A stretch of 32,370 nt of DNA from NCBI GenBank assembly GCA_027068455.1, contig JAMOSN010000079.1, positions 1 through 32,370 of the forward strand. The letters are read 5' to 3'. This stretch comes from Sulfurimonas sp. (GTDB taxonomy: Bacteria > Campylobacterota > Campylobacteria > Campylobacterales > Sulfurimonadaceae). Below are positions 1-10,233 of this stretch, piece after piece. How positions within the stretch are numbered: position 1 is the stretch's first letter; every line of letters starts with the position of its first letter. A program made the translations under genes and the position numbers. The notes below the pieces were generated by a model. The model saw only the letters and a list, made by a program, of their open reading frames with translations, was not told where the DNA came from and searched no databases.

Positions 1-1
1 T

Positions 2-445
2 ATCATTTATGCTGCTGATGGTACAGAGAGTAAAAACTTCAACGTCAAAGATGGTCTGGCTATTGCAACATGGATACGTATGGGTTATGAGGTTGCTATT
101 ATAACAGGTCGTAACTCTACCATAGTAGAAAAAAGAGCCAAAGAGTTGCGTGTGCAACATCTTCATCAGGGGATTAAAAACAAAGATGAAGTGCTACAGA
201 CGATACTTAAAGAGCGCAACATTGAACCTTATGAGGTTGCAGCTATTGGTGATGACCTCAATGACTATAAAATGCTTTCTTTTGTAGGGAGAAGTTTTAC
301 ACCAAATGATGGTGTTGATGCCATAAAAGAGATAGTCGATACCATACTAACACGCAACGGTGGTGATGGTGCTGTTCGTGAAATGATAGATATCATTGTC
401 AAAGAGAACGATTTGGTAGATGATTTTTTATCTGTTTGGATTTAA
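2..445 (+). CDS. kdsC: 3-deoxy-D-manno-octulosonate 8-phosphate phosphatase (KdsC), 5'-truncated
   Basis: Frame is open from base 2 (IIYAADGTESKNFNVKDGLAIATWIRMGYEVAIITGRNS...); HAD-family KdsC pattern with ITGR and GDDLND motifs; followed by lptC/lptA-like genes. Confidence 0.9.
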   Translation: MIYAADGTESKNFNVKDGLAIATWIRMGYEVAIITGRNSTIVEKRAKELRVQHLHQGIKNKDEVLQTILKERNIEPYEVAAIGDDLNDYKMLSFVGRSFTPNDGVDAIKEIVDTILTRNGGDGAVREMIDIIVKENDLVDDFLSVWI

Positions 446-455
446 GGAGTAAACT

Positions 456-977
456 ATTAATATTAATCTTTTGTTTTTTATCATTTTAAGCGGATTGTTA
501 ATGATTTTTTTCTTTTTTAAGCCTTTGGAGATAAAAGAGAGAGTTTTTAAAGAAACACCTATTTTTGAGTTTAAAAATTTTACGATATATGAGCTTGATA
601 CAAAAGGGCTGACAACAAAAATGTTAGGCTCTAGTGCTGCAAAATATGAAGACAGATATGTGGTAAAAGATATTAATTATACCGATAACTCTCCAAAATA
701 CAGAGCAAATTTGGTAGCAGACAATGGTGTTTTTAAAGACAAAGAGCATACAATTTACTTAAATAATAATGTTACCTATACAAGTTTAAATAAAAACCGT
801 TTTATTTTTCAAACTCAAAAAGCAACATACAATACAAAGACATCTATTGTTGTAAGTGACACAAACTATACCATTAGTTTGGACTATGGCTATATTCAAG
901 GCACATACATTAAATACAATGCACTGCTCAATAGAGTTTTTTCTAAAAATGTTCAAGCAAAATACACTATACAATAG
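456..977 (+). CDS. lptC: LptC-like LPS export protein (single N-terminal TM)
   Basis: N-terminal TM then beta-rich periplasmic domain; lies between kdsC and lptA. Start placed at ATT 456 because AAGGAG at 444-449 is 6 nt upstream; the ORF track uses TTG 471. Confidence 0.75.
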   Translation: MNINLLFFIILSGLLMIFFFFKPLEIKERVFKETPIFEFKNFTIYELDTKGLTTKMLGSSAAKYEDRYVVKDINYTDNSPKYRANLVADNGVFKDKEHTIYLNNNVTYTSLNKNRFIFQTQKATYNTKTSIVVSDTNYTISLDYGYIQGTYIKYNALLNRVFSKNVQAKYTIQ

Positions 978-986
978 GAAAATTAT

Positions 987-1472
987 ATGAAATATTTTAT
1001 TTTTTTAGCATCACTTTTTGTTCTTGTTTTACAAGCAGAAGAGCTAAGGATAAAAGCTGACAAATTTAGTGCAGATCAAAATAAAGGTGTTTCAATCTTT
1101 AAAGGTCATGTTAATATTATTAAAGCTACTGATGAACTTAATGCTTCAGAGGTTATAATCTTTACTAACAAGAACAACAAACCGACAAAGTTTATCGCTA
1201 AAGGTGATGTTTCATTTATTATAAAAACTAAAGAGGGTGTACAATACAAAGGTGTGGCAAATAAAGTGATCTATATGCCAAACAAAAAAGAGTATCAGTT
1301 TTTTGAAAATGTTCATCTCCAACAACTTAATGAAAAAAAAGAGATTTTGGGTGATGAAGTAATTTTAAAACTTAATAGTGGAAAGGCCTATGCTAAAGGG
1401 GTGAAAACTGAACCTGTTATTATGATTTTTGATATACCTGAAGATAAAAAGACTCAAAAGGAAACTAAATAA
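987..1472 (+). CDS. lptA: LptA/OstA-like periplasmic LPS transport protein
   Basis: Signal peptide plus OstA-like repeats (IKADKFSADQNKGVSIFKGHVNIIKATDELNASEVIIF). Confidence 0.85.
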   Translation: MKYFIFLASLFVLVLQAEELRIKADKFSADQNKGVSIFKGHVNIIKATDELNASEVIIFTNKNNKPTKFIAKGDVSFIIKTKEGVQYKGVANKVIYMPNKKEYQFFENVHLQQLNEKKEILGDEVILKLNSGKAYAKGVKTEPVIMIFDIPEDKKTQKETK

Positions 1473-2089
1473 TGGTTGAAATAGTAGATGCAAAGTTTAT
1501 CACTTCCGCACCAAAAGTAGATGCAGCACCTGAATCGCAAGAGCACAATGAAGTGGTGTTTATGGCACGTTCCAATGTTGGAAAAAGCTCTTTGTTAAAT
1601 GCGCTTACAAACCATAAAGGTTTGGCAAAGGTTTCCTCCACACCTGGAAAAACAAAGCTTATCAACTACTTTGATGTTACCTTTTTAGATAGAGATACAA
1701 ATGAAAAGCTTATAGCAAAATTTGTTGACTTACCTGGTTTTGGATATGCAAAGGTTTCTAAATCTCAAAAGCATGACTGGGAGAAAAATCTTACAGATTA
1801 TATATCACAACGTGAACAGATAAAGATTTTTATCCATCTCATAGATTGTCGCCATCCCCATCTGGAGATAGACACGCAGGTGAGTGAGTTTTTGTTTGCC
1901 AATGCACAAGCAGACCAATATATTTTACAAATTTTTACTAAAATAGATAAGCTCAACCAAAAAGAACAAAGTGCTCTTAGACGTGAGTTTCCAAATGCTC
2001 TTATGGTTTCAAGTGCAAAAAAACGTGGTACAAAAAAGATTATTCAAGTGATTTATGACATTTTAAAAGAGGATGCTCATGAAAGTTGA
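1472..2089 (+). CDS. engB: Ribosome biogenesis GTP-binding protein YsxC/EngB
   Basis: G1 ARSNVGKSSLLNAL, G3 DLPGFGYAKV, G4 TKIDKL. Confidence 0.95.
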   Translation: MVEIVDAKFITSAPKVDAAPESQEHNEVVFMARSNVGKSSLLNALTNHKGLAKVSSTPGKTKLINYFDVTFLDRDTNEKLIAKFVDLPGFGYAKVSKSQKHDWEKNLTDYISQREQIKIFIHLIDCRHPHLEIDTQVSEFLFANAQADQYILQIFTKIDKLNQKEQSALRREFPNALMVSSAKKRGTKKIIQVIYDILKEDAHES

Positions 2090-2540
2090 GTATCTTAAAG
2101 CAAAGCTTTCAGATATAACAAAGATGAGAGAGCTTGTACTCCCTGAAGTGCAAAGTGGTGTCATTTTAGAGCGAAGTGAAGATGAAATAGCTACCAATAT
2201 CCGCTCTTATATGCTTGCTTTTATCGATGGTGAACTTGTAGGATTTACTGCTTTACATATCCATACTGCCTATTTGGCAGAGATTCGCTCCTTAATCGTT
2301 AAAGAGGGATTTAGAGGAAAAAAGATAGGTGAAGGGCTTATCTACAAAGCTTTAGATGAAGCAAAAGAGCTTGGTTTACAAAGAGTACTTAGTTTAACTT
2401 ATAAACAATCATTTTTTGAGCGCCTTGGTTTTGTAGAGATTCCAAAAGAGTCACTCCCAGAACATAAGATCTGGGCTGATTGTATCAAATGTAAACATTT
2501 TCCAGTATGCAACGAAGTATCTCTCATCAAAAACCTATAG
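2079..2540 (+). CDS. GNAT acetyltransferase with C-terminal CX2CX5C tail, probable short N-acetylglutamate synthase
   Basis: GNAT core (EIRSLIVKEGFRGKKIGEGLIYKALDEA) and tail IWADCIKCKHFPVCNEVSL, as in short-type NAGS proteins. ATG 2079 preferred over 2073. Confidence 0.75.
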   Translation: MKVEYLKAKLSDITKMRELVLPEVQSGVILERSEDEIATNIRSYMLAFIDGELVGFTALHIHTAYLAEIRSLIVKEGFRGKKIGEGLIYKALDEAKELGLQRVLSLTYKQSFFERLGFVEIPKESLPEHKIWADCIKCKHFPVCNEVSLIKNL

Positions 2541-2959
2541 TACCCTTTGTCTATATTGTACTTTTTGTACTTTATAGTTCACTGAGTACTATTTACCTTT
2601 TTTTACCCCCGATGCTTGCAGTGCTGTATGTGCTCTTTTCTAAAGCACTTGATAGAGGAGATACAGTTTCTGTCTTACTTATCACTTTTTGTTTGGTGGT
2701 TTTTGAAGCAAACTTTGGCTATATGCTTTTTAGCTCGGTTATCTATTTTTACATACTTTACAAATTCATTATGCCAAAAATCACACAAAGTTTTTCATGT
2801 AGTTCGTGTATAAAGATATCCTATGTTGTTTTGGCATATGTAGGATATTTTTTGTTTTTGACACTTATGGCAAATATATTTATGCAAGATACACCTGAGA
2901 TAAATTACTATATAATTTACTATATAGTAATAGAGTTTTTTCTAGTGAGTCTCTTATGA
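2507..2959 (+). CDS. Multi-pass membrane protein, MreD-like position upstream of mrdA
   Basis: About 150 aa, strongly hydrophobic, overlapping genes on both sides and directly upstream of PBP2. Confidence 0.55.
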   Translation: MQRSISHQKPIVPFVYIVLFVLYSSLSTIYLFLPPMLAVLYVLFSKALDRGDTVSVLLITFCLVVFEANFGYMLFSSVIYFYILYKFIMPKITQSFSCSSCIKISYVVLAYVGYFLFLTLMANIFMQDTPEINYYIIYYIVIEFFLVSLL

Positions 2960-4749
2960 GCAGTTTAAAGATTAAATTTATACTTTTTATATTTATTTCG
3001 ATATGGTTGGCACTTATTGTAAGAGTGTTTTCATTAGCTGTTCAATCAAACAGCTACTATACAAAACTCTCACTTAACAATACCATTAAACATGAAAAGA
3101 TTGCACCTGTTAGAGGTGAGATAGTTGATAGAAACAACAAACCCATTGCCATCAACAAGCTAGGGTTTAAAATCCAACTCGCTCCCCATCTTCGTTCTAA
3201 AAAACATATAAAAGAGTTTAATGAAGAGGTAGACCTTTTAGTCGAGTACTTTCCCTCTCTTAACAAAGAAAAGATAATTAGAAACTACAAGAAAAAAGAC
3301 TCTTTGTATAACCATAACTTTATAGATGTTGTTCCTTTTATCCCCTATAAAGAGATGATGCCTGTATATTCCATTTTAAATTTGCGTAAAAATATTAAAA
3401 TAACATCAGCACCAAAACGTTACTATCCTTACAAGAACATTGCAGCACATATGATAGGCTATGTGGCACGTGCGAATCAAAATGATATTAAAAATGACCC
3501 GCTTATCGAGCTTATAGGTTATACAGGAAAGACAGGAATTGAGAAGTATTACAACTCTTATCTTCAAGGTACCCCTGGTGAGCGAACCATTAAAGTAAAT
3601 GCCAGCAATCAGGAGATAAAAGAGCTCTCCTATACAAGTGCAGATGAGGACAGAAAACTTGCTCTTTCACTTGACATAGAACTCCAACAATATATAAGTA
3701 AACTTTTTGCGGGTAAAGTGGGGGTTGTCATTGTTATGGATGTCAATGGATCCATTTTGGCAGCAGGGAGTTTTCCAAACTATGACTTAAATATTTTTGT
3801 TTCAGGTATGAGTTATAAGATGTATAACGAACTTGCATCAAGTTTGGATCATCCCTTTACAAATAAGATGACACATGGTCTTTACCCACCAGGTTCAACC
3901 ATCAAACCATCCCTTGGACTTTTGTATATCACAACCGATTTAAACCAAAACTGGAGTGTTGATTGTAAATCACATCTTCCTTTAAGTGGTCGTGTGTTTC
4001 GATGTTGGAAGAAAAAGGGTCATGGTCGTACAGACATCATTAAAGCTATACGAGAGAGTTGTGATGACTTTTTTTATAAAGGTTCACTTGTTTTAGGAAA
4101 CCAAAAGATGAGTGAAGGGCTTAAACGGTACGGATATGGGAAAAAAACAGGCGTTGATCTGCCAAATGAATTTATAGGTGTTGTGCCGTCTCGTATGTGG
4201 AAGATGCAAAAATATGGCAAAATTTGGAATATTGGTGAAACGGTCAATATGTCGATAGGACAGGGGGATTTTCTAGTTACCCCTTTACAAATAGCACAAC
4301 AAACCGCTCTTATGGCAACAGGAAAGCTTCCAACCCCTCACTTGGCAAAATCTATAGGTGATAAGCCTTATAAAGCACATCTTAAAGATGTTCTTACCCA
4401 AAAAGAGAAGAAGAAACTCCCTATTATTCAGCGAGCTATGTATCAGGTGTGTAATCATCCAAAAGGAACAGCAACACACTACCTGCACTCTAAAGTCAAA
4501 CTAGCTGGTAAGACTGGTACTGCACAGGTTATTGGGATTAAGCAAGATATCAAAAAGAGAAAACTAGAGCACGAGCTCTCCTACTATAAACGCTCACATG
4601 CATGGATAACAACGTATGGACCATACAAAAAACCTCAATTTATTGTAACAGTATTGGTAGAACATGGTGGGCATGGTGGGCACGCAGCTGGTGGGATTGT
4701 TTCAGATATATATAACAAGCTCTTGGAGCTTGGTTATATAAAAAAGTAG
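2956..4749 (+). CDS. mrdA: Penicillin-binding protein 2 (peptidoglycan transpeptidase)
   Basis: Class B PBP: N-terminal TM, PVRGEIVDRN, STIK, SCD and KTGTAQ motifs. Confidence 0.95.
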   Translation: MSSLKIKFILFIFISIWLALIVRVFSLAVQSNSYYTKLSLNNTIKHEKIAPVRGEIVDRNNKPIAINKLGFKIQLAPHLRSKKHIKEFNEEVDLLVEYFPSLNKEKIIRNYKKKDSLYNHNFIDVVPFIPYKEMMPVYSILNLRKNIKITSAPKRYYPYKNIAAHMIGYVARANQNDIKNDPLIELIGYTGKTGIEKYYNSYLQGTPGERTIKVNASNQEIKELSYTSADEDRKLALSLDIELQQYISKLFAGKVGVVIVMDVNGSILAAGSFPNYDLNIFVSGMSYKMYNELASSLDHPFTNKMTHGLYPPGSTIKPSLGLLYITTDLNQNWSVDCKSHLPLSGRVFRCWKKKGHGRTDIIKAIRESCDDFFYKGSLVLGNQKMSEGLKRYGYGKKTGVDLPNEFIGVVPSRMWKMQKYGKIWNIGETVNMSIGQGDFLVTPLQIAQQTALMATGKLPTPHLAKSIGDKPYKAHLKDVLTQKEKKKLPIIQRAMYQVCNHPKGTATHYLHSKVKLAGKTGTAQVIGIKQDIKKRKLEHELSYYKRSHAWITTYGPYKKPQFIVTVLVEHGGHGGHAAGGIVSDIYNKLLELGYIKK

Positions 4750-4752
4750 TGT

Positions 4753-5679
4753 TTAAAAAGAGTGTTGTATAAAAAGTGCTAAAATGGTAAGAAGAAAAAT
4801 ACCACCTGCTTTGTTGTAGAGTTTGTTTGCCAAAATAAATAAAAGGGCTAGTGATGCGACAGAGAGTATCATAATGTCATAACTTGTTGCTTCAAGATTG
4901 ACTGTGAGTGGATTGATAAGTGCCGAACCACCTAAAACCATGGAGAAGTTAGCAACATTAGAGCCTATTATGTTTCCTATACTCATCTCAGCATTGCCTT
5001 TTTTAACAGCTACTAAGGAGACTACAAGCTCAGGAAGTGATGTACCTAGAGAGATTAAGAAGAGTCCTATAATCCACTCACTCACCTCCAAAGCACGTGC
5101 AATATGTGTCGCACTCTCTACAACATAGTTTGCACCACCAATGGTAAGCAAAAATCCTATCCCTAACAATCCTATACTTTTTCCCCATGCAAACTTCTCT
5201 TTGGCCAAATCTTCATCTATTTCACCCTCAAGATCCTCTTTGGAACTTGTAAATAAAAACATCAGATAAGATACCATCATCAGTAAAAAAAGCATACCAT
5301 CAAAGCGACCGATCTCACCATCTTGGATCATCACATAAAAGATAGCAGGGGGAATCACAACCCACGCACTGTCAAGGGAAAACAGATCACGATCTGGCAT
5401 CATAGACTTTGCCATCATAAAGACGATACCAAGCACTAAAGAGATGTTAAAAACAACACTCCCTACAACATTGGCTACTGCCATATCACTTTTTCCATGG
5501 TATGATGCCATCATAGAAGCTGCCATCTCTGGTAAGCTTGTACCAAAAGCAACAAGTGTTGCACCTATAACAAAATGTGAAATATCATAATGAAGTGCTA
5601 TACGTTCTGACTCTTTAATAATAAAATCAGCACCATAAATAAGCGCGGCCATAGCCACTAAAAATATAATATAATCCAA
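4753..5679 (-). CDS. Calcium/sodium antiporter, CaCA family (YrbG-like)
   Basis: Two alpha-repeats: GATLVAFGTSLPEM...NVVGSVVFN and GLFLISLGTSLPEL...NIIGSNVANF. Confidence 0.92.
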   Translation of the reverse strand: MDYIIFLVAMAALIYGADFIIKESERIALHYDISHFVIGATLVAFGTSLPEMAASMMASYHGKSDMAVANVVGSVVFNISLVLGIVFMMAKSMMPDRDLFSLDSAWVVIPPAIFYVMIQDGEIGRFDGMLFLLMMVSYLMFLFTSSKEDLEGEIDEDLAKEKFAWGKSIGLLGIGFLLTIGGANYVVESATHIARALEVSEWIIGLFLISLGTSLPELVVSLVAVKKGNAEMSIGNIIGSNVANFSMVLGGSALINPLTVNLEATSYDIMILSVASLALLFILANKLYNKAGGIFLLTILALFIQHSF

Positions 5680-5681
5680 AT

Positions 5682-6104
5682 CTATTCTCCTTGTGTACGA
5701 ACTATTAAACTTTTTGGAAGTTGGAATTTTTCTATGAGTTCTTCCTCTTTTGCTCTCATCTCACCATCATCTACCTCATGGTCATACCCTAAAAGATGCA
5801 AAAGCCCATGAATAAACAAGAGCATAAACTCATCATCATTGGTATGTTCCAGCTCTTGTGCTTTTTGTTTTACAAAATCTTCTGAGATAACAATACTGCC
5901 AAGAGGTGCCATAGGCATCGCTTCATAAGGGAAACTCAAAACATCAGTGGGGGTGTTTTTGCCTCTATACTCATTGTTAATTGTTTGAATCTCTTCATTG
6001 GTTGTTATAATGAGTTCAATATCTTTGTCTGTTAATGCCAAGGCTATTGTGTGGAGTAACGTTTCATTGACTTCAAGTGAAGTTCTGTTATCTATATCAA
6101 TCAT
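5682..6104 (-). CDS. ybeY: Endoribonuclease YbeY (rRNA maturation)
   Basis: Zn motif HGLLHLLGYDH; NNEYRGKNTPTDVLSFPYE. Confidence 0.95.
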   Translation of the reverse strand: MIDIDNRTSLEVNETLLHTIALALTDKDIELIITTNEEIQTINNEYRGKNTPTDVLSFPYEAMPMAPLGSIVISEDFVKQKAQELEHTNDDEFMLLFIHGLLHLLGYDHEVDDGEMRAKEEELIEKFQLPKSLIVRTQGE

Positions 6105-6176
6105 AAATGAAATTGTAGCAAAGAGGGGCTTATAAAGAGTTTCAAAGATATAAAAAAGGGAGGGGAAAATGGCTTT

Positions 6177-6377
6177 TTATGCCATTATATTGAGATTCAT
6201 CCCCAGTCCAGTTTTTTGAGCAATATTTTGTTGATCTTTTTGTTGCTGTTGCATTTGTTGCATCTGTTTTTGATTATTTTCTAAAAGCATTGTCATTTGT
6301 TGTTGTTGAGAATCCATCGCTTTTTTCATAACAGTTGTTTCGATGGCAGCTTGCATATTTGTTGATGATACTTCCAT
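6177..6377 (-). CDS. Small Gln/Met-rich protein, YjfB-like putative motility protein
   Basis: 66 aa; VMKKAMDSQQQQMTMLLE...GLGMNLNIMA resembles the YjfB family layout. Confidence 0.55.
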   Translation of the reverse strand: MEVSSTNMQAAIETTVMKKAMDSQQQQMTMLLENNQKQMQQMQQQQKDQQNIAQKTGLGMNLNIMA

Positions 6378-6470
6378 AACTCAAGTACCTCCTTTTTCTT
6401 ATTACTTTATTGTAGAATAAGTTTTATTTAAACAATGTTAAAAAAATAGATTATATGTTAAAATCGTTTT

Positions 6471-7151
6471 ATGAAAACAACAGATCAAACAAAAAAAGCG
6501 GTATGTATTATGAGTGGTGGGATGGATTCTACATTAAGTGCTTATATGATGAAATATGAGGGATATGAAATCATAGCAGTGCATTTTAATTATGACCAAC
6601 GTACACAGACAAAAGAACTTAGCTGTTTTGAATCCATTTGTGAAGCTTTGGATGTAAGTGCCAAATATGTACTAGATTTGGATTTCTTTGCACAACTTGG
6701 AGCATCAGCATTAACGGATAAATCTATTGATGTGCCAACTGGTGGTATAGAGGAGGGCGTTCCTGTTACCTATGTACCTTTTAGAAACGGTATCTTTTTG
6801 TCAATGGCTGCGGCTATCGCAGAAAAAGAGGGTGCAAGTGTTATCAGCATTGGTGTTGTGGAAGAGGACAGCAGTGGGTATCCTGATTGTCGTGAAAGCT
6901 ACATTCAAGCGATGCAAAATGCCATCAATCTTGGAACCAAAGAGGAAACAAACATAGAGATAAAGATGCCTTTGGTCCATCTAAAAAAATCACAAATTGT
7001 CAAAGAAGCACTAGCGTTGCGTGTTCCTCTTGAACTCACATGGAGCTGCTATAAAAACGAAGACAAAGCGTGTGGTGTGTGTGACAGTTGTCGTTTACGA
7101 TTGAATGGTTTTGCACTTGCAGGGGAGAGGGATCCTATCGTTTATGTATAG
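6471..7151 (+). CDS. queC: 7-cyano-7-deazaguanine synthase QueC
   Basis: [15 protein letters not shown]-loop; C-terminal zinc motif [15 protein letters not shown]. Confidence 0.95.
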   Translation: MKTTDQTKKAVCIMSGGMDSTLSAYMMKYEGYEIIAVHFNYDQRTQTKELSCFESICEALDVSAKYVLDLDFFAQLGASALTDKSIDVPTGGIEEGVPVTYVPFRNGIFLSMAAAIAEKEGASVISIGVVEEDSSGYPDCRESYIQAMQNAINLGTKEETNIEIKMPLVHLKKSQIVKEALALRVPLELTWSCYKNEDKACGVCDSCRLRLNGFALAGERDPIVYV

Positions 7152-7809
7152 TATCTCTTATAAAAATTTAGAGGTGGATGTTTTTCACAAACCCCATCTC
7201 AAACACTCTTATATCCAGATACTGCCAGAGGGAAAAGTTGTGATAAAGACACCTTATAAATCACAACATTTTACATATGAACTTTTAGAAAAAAAAGAAC
7301 TTTGGATACGAAAACATCTTCAAAAACTAGAACAAAACACGCAAATCTCTATTGTTTTACAAAAGGAAGTTTTACTCTTTGGTGAGATAGTTTCTATCTC
7401 TCACCCCTCTGTAGAGCTATTACAAAGACAACTACACAAACTTCCACCCAACACGCAAGATGAAAAGATAGTTGCGTGTTATAACCATTTTTACAAAACA
7501 GTTGCCAAAGAGTATATTACACAAAGGGTTGTGTATTTTGCACAGAAAATGCAACTTCAATACAATGAAATAAAATATAGGAAAATGAAACGAAGATGGG
7601 GAAGTTGTAATACTAAAAGAGTACTAACTTTTAACACGCAACTCATCAAGGTGAAAAAAGAGCTAATAGATTATGTAGTAGTCCATGAATTGGCACACTT
7701 GGTACATATGAACCATTCAAAACAGTTTCACGCTCTTGTTGCTCTTTACTTGCCTGACGCTTATCATCTACGTAAAGAGCTTCACAACACGCAACTCTTA
7801 CTTCTGTAG
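7144..7809 (+). CDS. YgjP-like metallopeptidase (DUF45)
   Basis: [18 protein letters not shown] zinc motif and [20 protein letters not shown] 7144 overlaps the queC stop, so it is preferred to 7105. Confidence 0.9.
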   Translation: MYSISYKNLEVDVFHKPHLKHSYIQILPEGKVVIKTPYKSQHFTYELLEKKELWIRKHLQKLEQNTQISIVLQKEVLLFGEIVSISHPSVELLQRQLHKLPPNTQDEKIVACYNHFYKTVAKEYITQRVVYFAQKMQLQYNEIKYRKMKRRWGSCNTKRVLTFNTQLIKVKKELIDYVVVHELAHLVHMNHSKQFHALVALYLPDAYHLRKELHNTQLLLL

Positions 7810-9021
7810 ATACTCTTTATGGTATTTACTCGAAGGTGACCACAACATCCATCCATTTGCTCCAACATCTTCTGTTGCTTTGATCTGAGCTTGTATCTCT
7901 TGACGTTTATACTCTAACTTTTTATGTTTATAGTCACGAAAATATTGCAACCATGGGCGTACATGAGAAGAGGGGACTCGTGGCTGAATATGTTTTATAC
8001 TGCGAAAAACAACTTCATAAGGTTTCTGTGCAGGGTATTTAAAATAAAAAGAACCTTTGGAAAACCCTGAAGGATATAACATCGGTGCCAAATAGTCTGC
8101 GTGTTTTGAAAGAGATTCTACAGTTTGCCCTATACCGTTGTCATCATCAGCCCAACAGATGTTTCCATAGGTATCTACAGATATAAATACACCATATTTA
8201 CGCAGTCTTTTTTGTGCTTCATCTAAAAAATTCTCTATCGCTTTGATACGGTTTTGTTGCGTGTTTGATTGAGAATAAACCAAGTCTGCTTTAGCTGGAA
8301 AACGAATATAATCAAAGTTTATCTCATCATAACCCACTTTGGCAGCTTCTTCAGCTATACTGATGGCATAATCATGAGAGCGTTTGTCAAAAGGATCGAC
8401 CCATGCCATATTGTCATGGTTACGCCAAATAGTTTTGTTGGCATCATTTTTTTTAATGGCATACTCATAGTTATGTGAAGCTTGAATCTCATCTTTAAAA
8501 GTTACTATACGAGCTATGGTATAGATATTTCTCTCTTTCATAGTGCGTATAAACTTTTGGATATTACGGTTTGTTCGTTGTTTATGGGCACCATAACTGT
8601 TTGCTTGTTCAAAACCTGTTAAAAACTGTGTAGAACCGTATTCATTTTTGACATCAACAACAACCGCATTTGCTTCTGTTTCATCAAGAAGTTGTAAAAT
8701 ATTTTTGAGTGTCTTTGAATTATTACTTGCACCCCAAAAGGTTAAATAGAGTGCTTTTACTGTAATTGGAGTGAGTTTATGGAGTTGCGTGTTGTGATGT
8801 GTATCAAAACTATAAGGTCTGTATCCTAAAGCTTTGATATGGATAGTATGCTCTTTGGAATTTAAAGAAAAAGTACCATTTTTATTAGTTTTAACACATT
8901 GATATGAATCACATACACTTGCGTGTTGTATAGGTTGTGTAGTGTTGTTATCAACAACTGTACCACTAACAGCTGCAAAAAGGGATGATATACTAAAGAA
9001 AATAAAAGGTATAAAACGCAA
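7798..9021 (-). CDS. Putative glycoside hydrolase (DUF4015-type TIM barrel) with N-terminal carboxypeptidase-regulatory-like domain
   Basis: Signal peptide; SGTVVDNNTTQPIQHASV; KAGYDEINFDYIRFP- and WLQYFRDY-type motifs. Confidence 0.8.
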   Translation of the reverse strand: MRFIPFIFFSISSLFAAVSGTVVDNNTTQPIQHASVCDSYQCVKTNKNGTFSLNSKEHTIHIKALGYRPYSFDTHHNTQLHKLTPITVKALYLTFWGASNNSKTLKNILQLLDETEANAVVVDVKNEYGSTQFLTGFEQANSYGAHKQRTNRNIQKFIRTMKERNIYTIARIVTFKDEIQASHNYEYAIKKNDANKTIWRNHDNMAWVDPFDKRSHDYAISIAEEAAKVGYDEINFDYIRFPAKADLVYSQSNTQQNRIKAIENFLDEAQKRLRKYGVFISVDTYGNICWADDDNGIGQTVESLSKHADYLAPMLYPSGFSKGSFYFKYPAQKPYEVVFRSIKHIQPRVPSSHVRPWLQYFRDYKHKKLEYKRQEIQAQIKATEDVGANGWMLWSPSSKYHKEYLQK

Positions 9022-9091
9022 AAAGAAACCTCACTCTATTTTTTCGCAATCATACTACAACTAAAGTAATACCGAACCAATAACAATGAAC

Positions 9092-10222
9092 TTATCGAAT
9101 ATTTAAAAAATATCCAAGACTTGCATCACTCCACTCTTTTGAAAGTTGCAAATGTTTGTTTATGGAAGCATACACTATCTCAAAATCTTTGTTTTTACTA
9201 CTTAACTCTTCTATAACCTGAGCAAGTGCTTTTTTCCCAGCTTGTGTCACTTCATCTGGAAATTCTAAAAGTTTGACATCAAGAGATTTGAGCTTTTGAA
9301 GTGCTTGAATATTTTTAGCATGAAACTCATAGGTCATGTTTGCATTCATCTCACTGCTTGCTACTTCTATCATCGATTGATGTTCAAAAGGGAGTTTTTC
9401 CCATGAATGTTTGTTAAAAGTAAGCTCTAAAACACTTCCTGGTTCATGCCATCCTGAGTAGTAATAGGGTGCTACTTTGTAAAATCCCATCTTAATGTCA
9501 AGGGCAGGACCAACCCATTCTGTTGCATCAATAACCCCACGCTCCAAAGAGGTGTATATCTCTCCAGCAGGAAGGAGTACAGGATTGACACCCATTTTTG
9601 AAAACACCTCACCACCAAGTCCTGGAATACGCATTTTTAGACCATGCATATCTGCAAGTGAATTGATAGGTTTTCTAAACCATCCACCCATTTGTATGTT
9701 GGTATTACCACCCAAAAGAGGGTAGAGGTTGTATTTGGCATACTGTTCTCGCCACAACTCTAGCCCACCACCAAAAAGCATCCATGAATTTACCTCTTCG
9801 GCTGTAAAACCAAAAGGGATACCACTGTAGAGTGAAAAAGCGGAATTTTTCCCTTTCCAGTAGTATGGACCTGAGTGAAAAGCGTCAATTTGACCAGCAC
9901 TTGCAGCATCAAAAACAGCAAGAGCAGGGACTAGAACATTTTTTGGGTAGAGTTTTATCTCTAAAGAACCACCACTGATATCTTTAAGTCTTTGAGCAAA
10001 TTTTTCAACACCTGTTCCCATGATGGGAAAGTGTGCAGGCCAGCTTGTTGCAAGTTTAATTACTGTCTTTTTATTTTTATTGAGATAAACCCGTTTTGTA
10101 TCACTGTTATGTTTAGGGTGTTTTGAGTAGTCTATCGCCTGACGGTTGTTTTCATTACATCCTCCAAGAGCCAAGACTGCTGAAGTTGTTGTTGCAGTTG
10201 TAAGAAATGTTCTTCTATCCAT
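9092..10222 (-). CDS. TRAP transporter solute-binding protein (DctP family), Tat/lipoprotein-type signal
   Basis: MDRRTFLTT...LALGGC leader; LKMRIPGLGGEVFSKMGVNPVLLPAGEIYTSLERGVIDATEWVGP. Confidence 0.88.
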   Translation of the reverse strand: MDRRTFLTTATTTSAVLALGGCNENNRQAIDYSKHPKHNSDTKRVYLNKNKKTVIKLATSWPAHFPIMGTGVEKFAQRLKDISGGSLEIKLYPKNVLVPALAVFDAASAGQIDAFHSGPYYWKGKNSAFSLYSGIPFGFTAEEVNSWMLFGGGLELWREQYAKYNLYPLLGGNTNIQMGGWFRKPINSLADMHGLKMRIPGLGGEVFSKMGVNPVLLPAGEIYTSLERGVIDATEWVGPALDIKMGFYKVAPYYYSGWHEPGSVLELTFNKHSWEKLPFEHQSMIEVASSEMNANMTYEFHAKNIQALQKLKSLDVKLLEFPDEVTQAGKKALAQVIEELSSKNKDFEIVYASINKHLQLSKEWSDASLGYFLNIR

Positions 10223-10233
10223 AAAGTTTCCTT

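Noticed and set aside
4660-4700. Short GTGGGCATGGTGGGCAC repeat at the mrdA 3' end
   Set aside because: Encodes the Gly/His-rich EHGGHGGHAAGG loop near the PBP2 C-terminus; too short to call a repeat element.
6378-6470. Possible riboswitch upstream of queC
   Set aside because: AT-rich, no convincing preQ1 aptamer stem or consensus seen.
7336-7794. Repeated NTQ tripeptides in the YgjP-like protein as a protein repeat
   Set aside because: The same DNA 9-mer occurs in other frames, in reverse orientation and in rnpB, so the conservation is at the DNA level.
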